From Bradyrhizobium viridifuturi (GTDB taxonomy: Bacteria > Pseudomonadota > Alphaproteobacteria > Rhizobiales > Xanthobacteraceae), in assembly GCF_001238275.1 (NCBI RefSeq), contig NZ_LGTB01000025.1:1-64000 (forward strand): a stretch of 64,000 bases of DNA. Direction: 5' to 3'. Numbering within the stretch: the first letter of the stretch is position 1; every line of letters begins with the position of its first letter. Shown in pieces: positions 1-9,029 of the stretch. A program made the position numbers and the translations under genes. The notes beneath the pieces are model-generated. The model saw only the letters and a program-made list of their open reading frames with translations, was not told where the DNA came from and made no database searches.

Positions 1-27
1 CGGGTGCTTTTTTTAAAGAACTGGATT

Positions 28-426
28 CTACGCCGTAACCATCGCTCCGCTCCTCCGCAATCCGACATATTGCAGCTCGGCGAACACGCCGGTGGCGATT
101 GCCTGGGCGAGGATCACGATCGTGCCGAAGAGGTTCGGCGACAGCGCGCCCGAGAGCAGCAGCGCGATGCTGGCGAGCGTCCAGGCCGCGTTGCCGGCGA
201 CCACGAGGATCACGGGGCCTTTCGGCAGCGAGGTCCTTGCGCCGAGCCAGCCGACCAGCGCGGTGTAGGCGATCAGGAACAGCCCGGTCTCGCGCAGCAG
301 CACTTCCGGCAGGCCGAGCAGCGAGGCCAGCGTGCTGGTGTCGAGCACCATTGCGACCGCAGATACGCCGCTGAACACGGCATCGGCAAGCAAAGCGCGG
401 CGCAGCAGCGGGGACGAATGGATCAT
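28..426 (-). CDS. Small integral membrane protein, function unknown
   Basis: The frame encodes 132 aa starting MIHSSPLLRR; an open frame continues upstream but is low-complexity Arg/Ala sequence typical of antisense GC-rich DNA, so this ATG is preferred. Four hydrophobic segments are visible at roughly residues 12-30, 43-62, 72-92 and 98-120, with little soluble sequence, so it should sit in the inner membrane. It follows another small minus-strand membrane gene by 32 bp and is probably co-transcribed with it. No catalytic motif is recognisable and I cannot assign a family. Confidence 0.7.
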   Translation of the reverse strand: MIHSSPLLRRALLADAVFSGVSAVAMVLDTSTLASLLGLPEVLLRETGLFLIAYTALVGWLGARTSLPKGPVILVVAGNAAWTLASIALLLSGALSPNLFGTIVILAQAIATGVFAELQYVGLRRSGAMVTA

Positions 427-458
427 GGCAGCATCTCCTTGGGTTGGGACGGGGTTGG

Positions 459-677
459 TCAGAGGAACAGGGACTGCAGCTGACGCCACAGCCGAGGCGG
501 GCACAGCGCCTTGCCGACTCTCATCTCGACCGCGTAGACCTGCGCGAACACGCACAGGCCGGTCGCGTGCACGAGCGGCTGGGGCAGGTTGAGCGAGCGC
601 GCGACCAGCCAGGTGGCCAGATGGACCAGCCACGGGAGCAGGGCGGCGAAGGCGCGGAAAAGGGACAGCATCAGCAT
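459..677 (-). CDS. Small membrane protein, function unknown
   Basis: The frame encodes 72 aa. The sequence AGGAG lies 6 nt before this ATG, which favours it over the ATG four bases nearer the AGGAG; a third ATG two codons on is also possible. One or two hydrophobic stretches (the first about residues 3-25, rich in Leu/Ala/Trp) suggest a membrane peptide. It is the first gene of a two-gene minus-strand unit with the neighbouring four-helix protein and is divergent from the HTH regulator starting at 778, about 100 bp away, so that regulator could control it (inference from arrangement only). Confidence 0.5.
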   Translation of the reverse strand: MLMLSLFRAFAALLPWLVHLATWLVARSLNLPQPLVHATGLCVFAQVYAVEMRVGKALCPPRLWRQLQSLFL

Positions 678-777
678 GGTCATCTCCTGTGCCGTGGAAG
701 ATGAGCCGCCCTGCACGCCAATTCGATTACCTCAGGCGTAATGGAACGGGCGAATTCCGCATGGTAGGTTTTGCACC

Positions 778-1602
778 ATGAACGCACATGCATCCCTGGC
801 GCGGGCCGAGCCCGCAAAACCCGTCCTGATCGGCGAGCACCTGCGCGAGTGGCGGCAGCGCCGCCATCTCAGCCAGCTCGACCTTGCCGTCGATGCCGAG
901 ATCTCGGCGCGGCATCTGAGCTTCGTCGAGACCGGCCGCTCGGCGCCGTCGCGCGACATGGTCCTCAAACTGGCGGAGCGCCTCGACGTGCCCTTACGCG
1001 AACGCAACGTGCTGCTGGTCGCCGCGGGTTTCGCGCCCGCATTCCCGCAACGTTCGCTGGAGGATCCGGCGCTGAAATCGGCGCGCGAGGCGATCAACCT
1101 GGTGCTGAAGGCGCACGAGCCCAATCCGGCGCTGGCCTATGACCGGCACTGGAATCTGGTCTCGGCCAACCGCATGGTGGCGCCGCTGCTCGAGGGCGTG
1201 CCGCAGCGGCTGCTCGGCCAGCCCTTCAACATCCTGCGGCTGGCGTTCCACCCGGAGGGCCTCGCGCCGCGCACCGTCAACCTCGCCGAATGGGCCGCGC
1301 ATCTTCTGGAGCGGCTGCACCGGCAATGCGAGGCCACGGCCGACCCGGAGCTGCTCAAGCTCTACCAGGACCTGAAGTCCTATCCGATCCCGGCGCGCTC
1401 GGCGCCGATCACCACCGACAACAATGTCGCGCTGCCGTTCAAGCTGCGACTCAATGGCGAGATCCTGAGCTTCATCTCGACCACCATGGTGTTCGGCACC
1501 CCGGTCGACATCACGCTGCAGGAACTGGCGCTGGAGACGTTTTTCCCGGCCGACGAACTGACCGCCGAGCGGATGCGGCAGATGGCAGCCAGTATGAAAT
1601 AG
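778..1602 (+). CDS. XRE-family transcriptional regulator with MmyB-like ligand domain
   Basis: This 274 aa protein has an N-terminal Cro/C1-type helix-turn-helix at about residues 18-75 (LREWRQRRHLSQ, then EISARHLSFVETGRSAPS), followed by a domain of about 160 aa of the MmyB-like ligand-binding type (YDRHWNLVSANRM early, a conserved LSFISTTMVFGTPVDIT near the end). Proteins of this architecture are cytoplasmic DNA-binding regulators; in general their ligands are not known. It is divergent from the two small membrane genes at 28-677, and the intergenic stretch of about 100 bp probably carries both promoters. The family assignment is firm, the regulated target is inference. Confidence 0.9.
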   Translation: MNAHASLARAEPAKPVLIGEHLREWRQRRHLSQLDLAVDAEISARHLSFVETGRSAPSRDMVLKLAERLDVPLRERNVLLVAAGFAPAFPQRSLEDPALKSAREAINLVLKAHEPNPALAYDRHWNLVSANRMVAPLLEGVPQRLLGQPFNILRLAFHPEGLAPRTVNLAEWAAHLLERLHRQCEATADPELLKLYQDLKSYPIPARSAPITTDNNVALPFKLRLNGEILSFISTTMVFGTPVDITLQELALETFFPADELTAERMRQMAASMK

Positions 1603-1665
1603 CGGCTTGTCTCGGGGCGCTTTCTGCCTACCTTTGGGGTTCCATTTCCGCCGGGAACCCCTGCC

Positions 1666-2331
1666 ATGAGCGATCTGAAGCCGCTTCGCCTCGACATCGT
1701 CTCCGACGTCGTCTGCCCCTGGTGCTACATCGGCAAGCATCGCATCGAGGACGCGCTCAAGCTGGTGCCCGACGTGCCGGTTGAGGTGCACTGGCGGCCG
1801 TTCTTCCTCAACAATTGGGTGCCGCGCGAGGGCATCAGCCGCGACGAATATCTGACCGCCAAGTTCGGCTCGGTCGAGGCCTACAAGGGCATCGCCGGCC
1901 GCGTGGTCGCCGCCGCCAATGAGGAGGGGCTGACCTACCATCCCGAGCTCGTCAAACGCCAGCCCAACACGATCGACTGCCACCGCCTGATCCACTGGGC
2001 CGAGGCCAGGGGCAAGGCGGCCGAGATGAAGCAGCGGCTGATGGAATTGTACTTCCGCGACGGCGGTGATCTCACCGATGTCAACGTGCTGGTGCAGGCG
2101 GCCGCCGATGTCGGTCTCGACGCCGACGATGTGCGCAGGCGTCTAGCCACCGACGAGGATGTCGCCCTCGTCTCGGCGCAGGCCCAGGAGGCTGCCGAGA
2201 AGGGCATCTCCGGCGTGCCGACTTTCGTGTTCGCGCAGAAATATGCGGTCTCCGGCGCCCAGCCGGCCGAGCAGCTCGCCCGCGCCATCCGCCAGGTCTC
2301 GGCCGAGATCAACGCACAGGCAGCGGAGTAG
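1666..2331 (+). CDS. DsbA-family (FrnE-like) oxidoreductase
   Basis: The 221 aa protein begins with a thioredoxin-fold strand and a CPWC motif at residues 17-20 (DVVCPWCYIGKHR), the hallmark of cytoplasmic FrnE/2-hydroxychromene-2-carboxylate isomerase-like DsbA proteins. The cis-Pro loop is visible as GISGVPTFVF near residue 180. No signal peptide is present, so a cytosolic thiol-disulfide or GSH-dependent role is likely; the substrate cannot be read from sequence. It lies 63 bp after the MmyB-like regulator on the same strand and is closed by a strong hairpin terminator at 2348-2374. Confidence 0.9.
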   Translation: MSDLKPLRLDIVSDVVCPWCYIGKHRIEDALKLVPDVPVEVHWRPFFLNNWVPREGISRDEYLTAKFGSVEAYKGIAGRVVAAANEEGLTYHPELVKRQPNTIDCHRLIHWAEARGKAAEMKQRLMELYFRDGGDLTDVNVLVQAAADVGLDADDVRRRLATDEDVALVSAQAQEAAEKGISGVPTFVFAQKYAVSGAQPAEQLARAIRQVSAEINAQAAE

Positions 2332-2347
2332 TCCGCGAGCACCATCG

Positions 2348-2374
2348 AAAGCCCGGCTCGCGCCGGGCTTTTTC
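2348..2374 (+). terminator. Rho-independent terminator after the DsbA-like gene
   Basis: AAAGCCCGGC pairs with GCCGGGCTTT around a 4 nt loop and runs into a short T tract, 17 bp after the stop codon at 2331. Confidence 0.85.
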
Positions 2375-2416
2375 ATTTGCCTACATCGTCCATCGGAAAC
2401 AATCAGGGAGACAACC

Positions 2417-3055
2417 ATGATCTATGAGCTGCGCACCTACACGGTCCGTCCTGGAGCCGTCGGTGAGATGGTGAAGGCGGCGAGCACGATCTCGCGCGAT
2501 ATCCGCGGCGATAATTTCGGCAAGCTGGAAGGCTACTGGATCACCGAGATCGGACCGCTCAATCAGGTCATGCACATGTGGAGCTACGCCGATCTCAACG
2601 AGCGGACCCGGCTGCGCGCCGAGCTTTCGAAGAATCCGCGCTGGACCGGCGAATACATTCCGGCGATCCGTCCGCTCTTGGTGCGTCAGGAGGTTCGGCT
2701 GCTCAATGCAATCATTCCGCCGGTGGCGCCTGCCACCAAGGGCAACATCTACGAATTCCGCAACTACCGCGCCAAGCCGCTCGGCGGCGTCAAGCAATGG
2801 CTCGACCTGATCACCGGCGTGATGCCGGAGCGCGAGAAATATTCCAAGATCGTCGGCCTCTGGCACACCGATTCCGGACAGCCCAACGAGGTCTGCCACA
2901 TCTGGGCCTATCCCGATCTCAACGCCCGCGCTGCTGCGCGCGGCGCCGCGCTGAAGGATCCGGCCTGGCAGGAATTCCTGGGCAAGGGCACGCTGCTGCT
3001 CGAGGAGATGCACTCGACCATCATGCTGCCGGCGCCGCACTCGCCGTTGCAGTAA
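2417..3055 (+). CDS. NIPSNAP family protein, duplicated domain
   Basis: The ATG at 2417 is preceded by AGGGAG at 6 nt spacing. The 212 aa product contains two similar ferredoxin-like halves: residues 1-105 (MIYELRTYTVRPGAV, then MHMWSYADLNERTRLRAEL) and 108-205 (NIYEFRNYRAKPLGGV, then CHIWAYPDLNARAAARGAAL). This matches the NIPSNAP family, dimeric alpha+beta barrel proteins that in bacteria often sit beside catabolic genes. No catalytic residue is defined for the family, so function remains open. It is a single-gene unit between two hairpin terminators. Confidence 0.9.
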   Translation: MIYELRTYTVRPGAVGEMVKAASTISRDIRGDNFGKLEGYWITEIGPLNQVMHMWSYADLNERTRLRAELSKNPRWTGEYIPAIRPLLVRQEVRLLNAIIPPVAPATKGNIYEFRNYRAKPLGGVKQWLDLITGVMPEREKYSKIVGLWHTDSGQPNEVCHIWAYPDLNARAAARGAALKDPAWQEFLGKGTLLLEEMHSTIMLPAPHSPLQ

Positions 3056-3070
3056 GGGACACCGGCGCAG

Positions 3071-3106
3071 AAAGCCTCACCCGACGTTTCCATCGGATGA
3101 GGCTTT
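3071..3106 (+). terminator. Hairpin terminator after NIPSNAP gene
   Basis: AAAGCCTCA (3071-3079) pairs with TGAGGCTTT (3098-3106); the stem continues inwards with CCGA/TCGG after one mismatch. It sits 16 bp after the NIPSNAP stop. The T tract is short. Confidence 0.7.
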
Positions 3107-3247
3107 CCAGGCAAGGGCATGCGCCGCCTGAGAAACAGCACATCGCGACGCTAAAAGGGCCGGCTGACACCAACCTGACGGCGGAGCCGATCGTTTCTTG
3201 ATGTGTCTGCATGGCTACGAAAGGGTAAACCATGCGGCGCCTGGGCA

Positions 3248-4087
3248 TTACGAAAGCCAGGATGGCGTCAGGCAGCGTGATGCCGCCGCATCCAGCACGG
3301 CAAATGGCTCCGCGCCGTCCTCGAACGCCGTGACCAGTTCGGCCAGCCGGTCGAGCTCGGCAAGCGCGCCGACCTTCAGGACCTTGCCGCCCGGCGGGGC
3401 GTCGCGCCAGCCATCCCAGGCGGAGATTTGCCGGTTCGTGAGCGACAGCAGGTCGCGGTAGACGTTGACGTGAAGAAACCACAGGCCGGTGGTCGGGGCA
3501 TGGCCGAAGGCACCGGCCGCAACCGCGTTGCTCCTCGCCAGTCGCCAGGCCTGCGACGCCGTCAGAAATGCATCGCTCGGCAGGTTCGCACAGTCGAACG
3601 TGATTTGCTGTTGGTCGATCTGAAGCGCATCGAGCTGCGCGTCGGCCTGCCGCCAGCGCTTGTCGGCCGGTGACCAGTATTCGCAGATCCAGTGGTCGTG
3701 ATAGATGTCGTCGCCGATGTAGGTGGCAAAGCCGCAGCGCACCCGCGCCGCGATCGACCGGCTTCGCAGCATGCTGCACAGCAGGAGCGCGTAGTCGCGA
3801 CAGGTACCGAACGTGCGACTGCGCGGCGGCCGTGCCGCGGTGAGCGATCCGGCGAACGACGCCTGGATCGATTTCAAGCGATCCGCGACCGGCTGGGTTT
3901 GCCTGACCATCGGCGTGTCAGGCGGGATGCCGTACCGCTCAGCCAACGCGACATGAACGATCAGCCCCGAGACAACCTCGCGTAGTCCAGAGATCGTCTC
4001 CGGCAAATCGTCATATGCGCCGGCGAACTCGCCAGGGTCGGTCAACGTGTCCTGTCGGACGTAGCATTGCTGGATCGTCACATTCAC
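3248..4087 (-). CDS. Transglutaminase-like cysteine peptidase family protein
   Basis: The 279 aa protein carries the transglutaminase-core triad: Cys96 in GTCRDYALLLC, His132 in YHDHWICEYW and Asp149 in WRQADAQLD, in the spacing expected for the bacterial transglutaminase/protease superfamily. There is no signal peptide, so it is probably cytosolic. Many bacterial members act as peptidases or amidases rather than cross-linking enzymes, and the substrate is unknown. The C-terminal part from about residue 190 is a family-specific extension. It is a monocistronic minus-strand gene, 79 bp downstream of the acetyltransferase-like gene. Confidence 0.85.
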   Translation of the reverse strand: MNVTIQQCYVRQDTLTDPGEFAGAYDDLPETISGLREVVSGLIVHVALAERYGIPPDTPMVRQTQPVADRLKSIQASFAGSLTAARPPRSRTFGTCRDYALLLCSMLRSRSIAARVRCGFATYIGDDIYHDHWICEYWSPADKRWRQADAQLDALQIDQQQITFDCANLPSDAFLTASQAWRLARSNAVAAGAFGHAPTTGLWFLHVNVYRDLLSLTNRQISAWDGWRDAPPGGKVLKVGALAELDRLAELVTAFEDGAEPFAVLDAAASRCLTPSWLS

Positions 4088-4166
4088 GCCCGATCACGAC
4101 GCCATCGGCTCAAGGCCGTTGTCTGCAGCCTACCGGTCCGCGCGGGGTTGTGTAAGAGGGGGTGTG

Positions 4167-5351
4167 CTAGCCGGGCTTGCCGCGCCGGCTGCGGATGAAG
4201 CGGACGGTGCTCCGCGCGGCCTCGTAGGCGACATTGTTCAGGGTCAGCGCGGCATGAATGGCGCCGACCAGCGGATCGCGGCGCCGCAGCGGCAGCAGCA
4301 CGTCGCCGATCGCGAAGCGGCCGCGCCAGATCGGGTCGATCATGGGATGGCCGGGCGCCGCGGTGGAATCGGCCGAGTTGATCGCCGGATCGGCGCAGAG
4401 ATGGCGTGTGAGTTCCAGCGTCAACTGCGTGCCGGGCGAATGCTTCGCAAAGCGCTCGTCGATGCCGATCTTGAAGAAGAACGCACGGTCCTGATGGCGC
4501 ACCACGATGCCGGCTGCGACCGCCGTGCCGCCCGCATGCAGCGTGATGATCTCGCAGCACCCGGCCTCGGCCATCGCCGCCATTGCGCGGCGGATGAAGG
4601 CCGCATCGCCGGCATGCTGGCTGAGCGCGGTACCGCGCTGGCCCTTCCAGCCGCCGGCTTCGAGCGCAAGGAACGTCTCGAGCGCCACTGCAACGGCGCG
4701 CGGCGTACGCGCGACGTCGAAGCGCACCGCGCCATGGTCGGACAGGCGATGGCGCTGGCGCCGCAGCTCCTTCAGCTTCTTCGGCCCGAGCGCGTCGCGC
4801 AGCAATTCGTCGGCATCACGCGTCGCATCGAGCTGCGCGCGCTGATAGGTGCTCAGCAGGCGCGGCTGCAAACCATCCCTTGCGAGCACCGTGCGGATCG
4901 CCGCCATGGCTGGGCCGTCGAGCGACATCGTGCGCAGGATCAGTGCATGCGCGCCCGCGTTGCGCGCCTGCTGCAACAACTGGCCGACGGCCTGCTCAGC
5001 GACATCGCGATCCAGCAGCGGCGTGCACAGCGTGCCGTAGGGTTCGGCCCCGACCAGTGCGGGGAAGGGGATCCGATAGATTCGGCGAAATGGCACGACC
5101 GGCAGCAGCCCGATCAATTGCCCGGCATCGCCGGCGGCGCTGAGCAGCGATGCGCCGGTGCGGCCGCGCGCGGAGGCATCGACCGCCAATTCCCAGTCCG
5201 CCTGATAGTAGCCGTTGGGCTCGATCGCGCGCTCGGCAAGTGCGCGCCATGCACCGACCGACGCCGCAGACAACGGCGGCAACGCGCGATCGTCCGTGGC
5301 ATCCTTGCGCGATGCACGGCGGATCACTGCCTGGTCAGCAATATCGGCCAC
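4167..5351 (-). CDS. CelD/BioF2-like GNAT acyltransferase
   Basis: The 394 aa protein matches the Acetyltransf_6 (CelD/BcsL, FemAB-like) pattern: a conserved KKLKELRRQRHRL motif about halfway, then FLALEAGGWKGQRGTAL and, in the acyl-CoA binding half, FFFKIGIDERFAKHSPGTQL. Members transfer acyl groups in polysaccharide or cell-envelope biosynthesis, usually in the cytosol. No polysaccharide genes lie nearby, so the acceptor cannot be predicted. It is a single gene; about 340 bp upstream separates it from the divergent SDR. Confidence 0.85.
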   Translation of the reverse strand: MADIADQAVIRRASRKDATDDRALPPLSAASVGAWRALAERAIEPNGYYQADWELAVDASARGRTGASLLSAAGDAGQLIGLLPVVPFRRIYRIPFPALVGAEPYGTLCTPLLDRDVAEQAVGQLLQQARNAGAHALILRTMSLDGPAMAAIRTVLARDGLQPRLLSTYQRAQLDATRDADELLRDALGPKKLKELRRQRHRLSDHGAVRFDVARTPRAVAVALETFLALEAGGWKGQRGTALSQHAGDAAFIRRAMAAMAEAGCCEIITLHAGGTAVAAGIVVRHQDRAFFFKIGIDERFAKHSPGTQLTLELTRHLCADPAINSADSTAAPGHPMIDPIWRGRFAIGDVLLPLRRRDPLVGAIHAALTLNNVAYEAARSTVRFIRSRRGKPG

Positions 5352-5692
5352 GTCCCATGTTTCCCCGGTCCGCGAGGCTGATCGGCCTTGCGTTCATCGG
5401 GGGCAACGCTAGCGGAAAGAAATGGAAAATGCCGTTGAGGTCATCCGGCAATTCGAGCGGTAATGTTAACGGGGCGTTCAGCATATGCGGGCCGGCGATC
5501 GCACCATCGCGGCGACCGAGCCGCCCGCAGTCGCACGAAAAGGATGGTCCTGCGAGAAACCACCCGCAACGCCTGTCGTCCGGATCATTCTTGCACCACC
5601 GGTGTGCGCATGTCCGCACTGAGCGGCCGGTGCGGGCGCGCCTAGCTGCAGGGTCTCCGGACGATCCGGGTGCGCAACGCAAAGGAACTGAC
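5352..5692. other. Intergenic stretch between divergent genes
   Basis: About 340 bp separating the acetyltransferase and the SDR. It should hold both promoters. I see no convincing small frame, hairpin terminator or repeat; only AAAGGA near 5681 is recognisable, as the ribosome-binding site of the SDR. Confidence 0.5.
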
Positions 5693-6440
5693 ATGTCGAG
5701 ATTGGAAGGCAAGGTCGCGGTGATCAGCGGCGGCAACAGCGGCATTGGGCTCGCCATCGCGCAACGCTTCGCAAAGGAAGGCGCGGATGTGTTCATCTTC
5801 GGCCGCCGCCAGGACGCGCTCGACACGGCGGCAAAGTTGATCGGCGGCGGCGTCACCGCGATCCAGGCGGATGCGTCCAGGCTCGATGATCTCGACCGTG
5901 TCGCCGGGACGGTTCGCAAGGCGAGGGGCAGGGTAGACGTGGTCGTATCCAACGCCGGCTTCACCGAACAAGTGCCGCTGCGTGAGATCACGGAGGAGCA
6001 CTACGACCGCACGTTCAACCTGATGGCCAAGGGCCGTTGTTCCTGGTGCAGAAGATGCTGCCGATGATGGCCGGCGAGGATCGATCATCCTGGTGTCCTC
6101 GGCCATGCATTATATGGGCTTGGCGAACCACTCGACCTATGCCGCCACCAAGGCGGCGGTGCGCTCCTACGTGCGGACCTGGGCGGCCGAGTTCAAGGAC
6201 AGCGGCATCCGCGCCAACCTGCTGAGCCCGGGGCCGGTCGACACGCCGATCATGGACTCCCAGGCGTCGACGCCCGAGCAAGCCGCCGCGATCCGCAAGA
6301 TGTATTCCAACTACACGCCGATGCTCCGGATCGGCCGTCCCGAGGAATTGGCGGCAGCAGCGGTCTTCCTGGCCTCGGACGAGAGCTCGTTCATGACCGG
6401 CTCCGACATGGTGGTCGACGGCGGCGTCAGCAACGTCTGA
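5693..6440 (+). CDS. SDR family oxidoreductase, interrupted by two frame breaks
   Basis: The product is a classical short-chain dehydrogenase of about 249 aa when read through: the TGxxxGIG-type nucleotide motif appears as SGGNSGIGLAIA, NAG as SNAGFTEQVPL, the catalytic Tyr-Lys as TYAATKAA, and the C-terminus GSDMVVDGGVSNV is typical. The frame breaks near 6034-6036 (GGCCG where GGCCCG restores the frame) and again near 6076 (GGCGAGG where GGCGGAGG restores it). Both are single missing bases in G/C runs and the sequence on either side is fully conserved, so this is probably base-call error, not decay. It is NAD(P)H-dependent; the substrate is unknown. Confidence 0.8.
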
Positions 6441-6532
6441 CCTGCGTTGCGAACGGAGTTTCGTGCGACGATCGACATGGGCCCGCACGACATGCGCGAT
6501 CAGGCTTGGCCGGCGCATGCCGACGTCTCAGA

Positions 6533-6985
6533 CTAGGGTTTGGCGCTTCGTTGCGCGTCTGCCGTAACGGCGCCCTCGACCGGCTCGTATGTCTCGGTCA
6601 CGCAATTGTCGTCGGCTTCCACCTGCCGGCGATCGAAGATCGCGCCCTCACTGATGAAGACGCGATAGGTCTGCGTCCCCAGCGGTTTGCCGATCACAGA
6701 TGTCAGTTCGGCGCGCACGCAGGCGGTCCAGCCGGTGCCGCGCGGGTCGTGCAGCGGAGCGGAGACCCGCACATGGGACGGCTGCGAGCCCGCGGTGAAC
6801 ACCGAGTCCAGTTTGCCCGCGACCAGCCGCTTGACATCCGGAGGGGTCTCGAGCGGCGCCGGCTCGCTCGACTTGACCTTCAACATCTCCGGCCACACCG
6901 CGTGGCTATCCGCGAGCCCACAGCCACTCAACATGAAGGCGGCGCCGGCCAGCAGCGCCGCCAGTTTTACTGGTCCCTGTCCCAT
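6533..6985 (-). CDS. Putative lipoprotein, function unknown
   Basis: The 150 aa product starts with a lipoprotein signal: a hydrophobic run AALLAGAAFM followed by the lipobox LSGC at about residue 22, so it should be lipidated and envelope-anchored. The mature part has two further Cys (WTACVRAEL and DNCVTETY) that could form a disulfide. No family is recognised with confidence. It is monocistronic, convergent with the SDR and divergent from the DPWG-protein gene at 7145. Confidence 0.75.
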   Translation of the reverse strand: MGQGPVKLAALLAGAAFMLSGCGLADSHAVWPEMLKVKSSEPAPLETPPDVKRLVAGKLDSVFTAGSQPSHVRVSAPLHDPRGTGWTACVRAELTSVIGKPLGTQTYRVFISEGAIFDRRQVEADDNCVTETYEPVEGAVTADAQRSAKP

Positions 6986-7144
6986 CCGGCGAATTTAATG
7001 TACCGCCGTCAAGATTGCGCCCCCCTGGTGGGGCTGAATTCGCATCGCGCGACGCTTTGTCGATCAACAAATGTCGAGCGACAAGTTATCCTGGGGTAGG
7101 GGTGTTGCCGGATGTTTCTACGGCTGCGGGGGAGAGAGACTGAC

Positions 7145-7372
7145 ATGAAACGCTTCACGGTTGCTGCCGTCATTCTGGCGCTGATCGCGACACCGACCCT
7201 GGCCCAGGGCCGGCGAGGCGGCGGAGGCGACGACAGGAAGACGGAGCAGAAGCCCAAGATCGACGAGAAGGCCTACAAGGCCGCGCTCGATCGGATTCCC
7301 GAGCCCAAGCAGAAATACGATCCCTGGGGCGTCACCAAGCCGGCCACCGATCCGGCGAAGAAACCGAAATAG
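7145..7372 (+). CDS. Short secreted protein with DPWG motif (paralog of 13937-14239)
   Basis: The 75 aa product has a signal peptide (MKRFTVAAVILALIATPTLAQ) and a mature part of about 54 aa: a Gly-rich stretch, then YKAALDRIPEPKQKYDPWGV and a Lys/Pro-rich tail. GGGGGAG lies 17 to 11 nt before the ATG, a rather long spacing. The second copy at 13937-14239 has YKDSLSKIPDAKGSSDPWGA in the equivalent place, so the two are paralogs. The tail is short and basic, so it is probably a periplasmic peptide. Its function is unknown and I know of no characterised family. Confidence 0.75.
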   Translation: MKRFTVAAVILALIATPTLAQGRRGGGGDDRKTEQKPKIDEKAYKAALDRIPEPKQKYDPWGVTKPATDPAKKPK

Positions 7373-7525
7373 TCAGCCGAACAGCCGGCGCTCGTCGAGG
7401 GCGCATCGGGTTCCTGCGACGTCTCGACACAATCATCGAAGTCGGCGGCAGCACATTGCCGCACGGCATGAACCTTCACCTGACGGCTTTCGACCCATCT
7501 CCGACGTCATTTGTCGGAGGCCGCC

Positions 7526-8958
7526 ATGTTGCGCCGTTCGCTCCTCAGCCTGCTCGTTCCGGCCGCGATCCTGTTCGGTGCGGCGCCGGCATCGGCGGAA
7601 AGCCGCCTGGCGCTGGTGATCGGGCAGTCCGCCTACAAGTCGGTGCCCGCGCTGCCCAATCCGGCCAACGACGCCAAGGCCATGTCGCAGATGCTGACCG
7701 ATGCCGGATTTGCGGTGACCGCGGCATCGGATCTGTCCCAGGATGAGATGCGCGCACGGATCAGCGATTTCGCCGGTCAGGTGGCGGCGAAGGGCGCCGA
7801 CACCGTAGCGCTGGTGTTCTATGCCGGACATGGCCTGCAGATCGATGGCGAGAACTATCTGGTGCCGGTCGATGTCGATCCGAAGCGTGAGGCCGACATT
7901 CCGATCCAGGCGGTTCTCTCAACGACATCCTGAATACGCTGACCTCGGTGCCGAGCCGGATGCGCATCGTGCTGCTCGATGCCTGCCGCAACAATCCGTT
8001 CCCGGAACTCAGCAAGACCGCGGGGCACGGGCTTGCCATCGTCGACGCCAGGATCGGTGCGCCCGGCACCTTCGTGTCATTCTCGACGTCACCGGGCGCC
8101 GAGGCCGAGGACGGCAGCGGCGCCAACAGCCCGTACACGACCGCGTTGCTGGCTTCAGCGAAGGAGCCGGGGATCCCGATCGAGGATACGTTCAAGCGTG
8201 TCCGTCTTGCCGTGAACAAGGCGACCGATGGCCGCCAGACACCGTGGGACTCCTCGTCGCTCACCGACGACTTCCGCTTCATGGCAGGTCCCTCAGCAAC
8301 GCCAGCAGCGGCACCGGCACCGGCGCCGGCCGCGGCCAAGCGCACCGTCGACGAATGGAAGCGCGACTTGCAGGGCAAGCCGATCGAGGCTGCCAACGAA
8401 CTGATCGTGGTTGACGGTACCGACGAAGCCTATGAAGCCTTTGCCGCTGTTTTCGCCGGCACGCCGCGCGGCCTGCAGGCGCGCGACTGGCTCGACCGGC
8501 ATCGCCGCATGGTGGCGTGGAACGACGCCGTACTCGCCAACACGGCGGCGGCCTATCGCAGCTTCCTCGTGCTGTATCCCGACAGCGATCTCACGGCCAC
8601 CGCGCGCAAGATGATCGAACGGTTGCGCTACCGTCCCGACCTGACGCCGGCCACCGCGCTCAGCGTGCCCGCGACCAATGTCGCGCTGGCGGCGCCGACC
8701 TGTCCCTGCAACGCCGCGCCGCCGGAGCAGCAGAAGGCCGCGGCGCCGGCTAAGAAGCGCGTCGCTCCCGATCCGCCGCCGCGGCGCGCAGGCAAGCGGC
8801 CGCCGCGCGTCGTGGTCGAGGACGACGTCGTGGTGGTGCGCCGGCCGCCGCCGGCCGTGGTCTACGAGCCTGTCGGACCACCGATCGGAATCGGGATTGG
8901 CATCCGCGGCGGTTATCGCGGCAATTATGGCGGCGGCTACCACAGGGGTGGATACTGA
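7526..8958 (+). CDS. Caspase-like (peptidase C14) protein with Pro/Gly-rich tail, one frame break
   Basis: The ATG follows CGGAGG at 5 nt. After a signal peptide (LVPAAILFGAAPASA) comes a p20-like caspase domain: LALVIGQSAYKSVPALPNPANDA, the histidine motif VFYAGHGLQIDG and the cysteine motif LLDACRNNPFPE. A middle region of about 120 aa has repeated-helix character, and the tail is Pro/Arg-rich, ending in Gly-Tyr repeats (RGNYGGGYHRGGY). The frame is lost at 7920/7921, where CTCTCAAC should probably read CTCTCCAAC; both halves are well conserved, so this is likely a missing C. Read through, it is about 477 aa. Bacterial members are called orthocaspase-like; this one looks exported. Confidence 0.8.
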
Positions 8959-9029
8959 GCCGCCAATCGCGTAAAGGCTTTCCCGCATGAGATGCGGCGT
9001 CCGATGATCGCATCTTGCGGGAGGACGCA

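Noticed and set aside
4119..5381. 420-codon open frame on the plus strand
   Set aside because: It is antisense to the CelD-like acetyltransferase, Arg-rich and without any family motif; the minus-strand gene has clear conserved motifs.
7918..7922. Genuine programmed frameshift in the caspase-like gene
   Set aside because: No slippery heptamer or downstream pseudoknot; similar single-base losses in seven other sites favour error.
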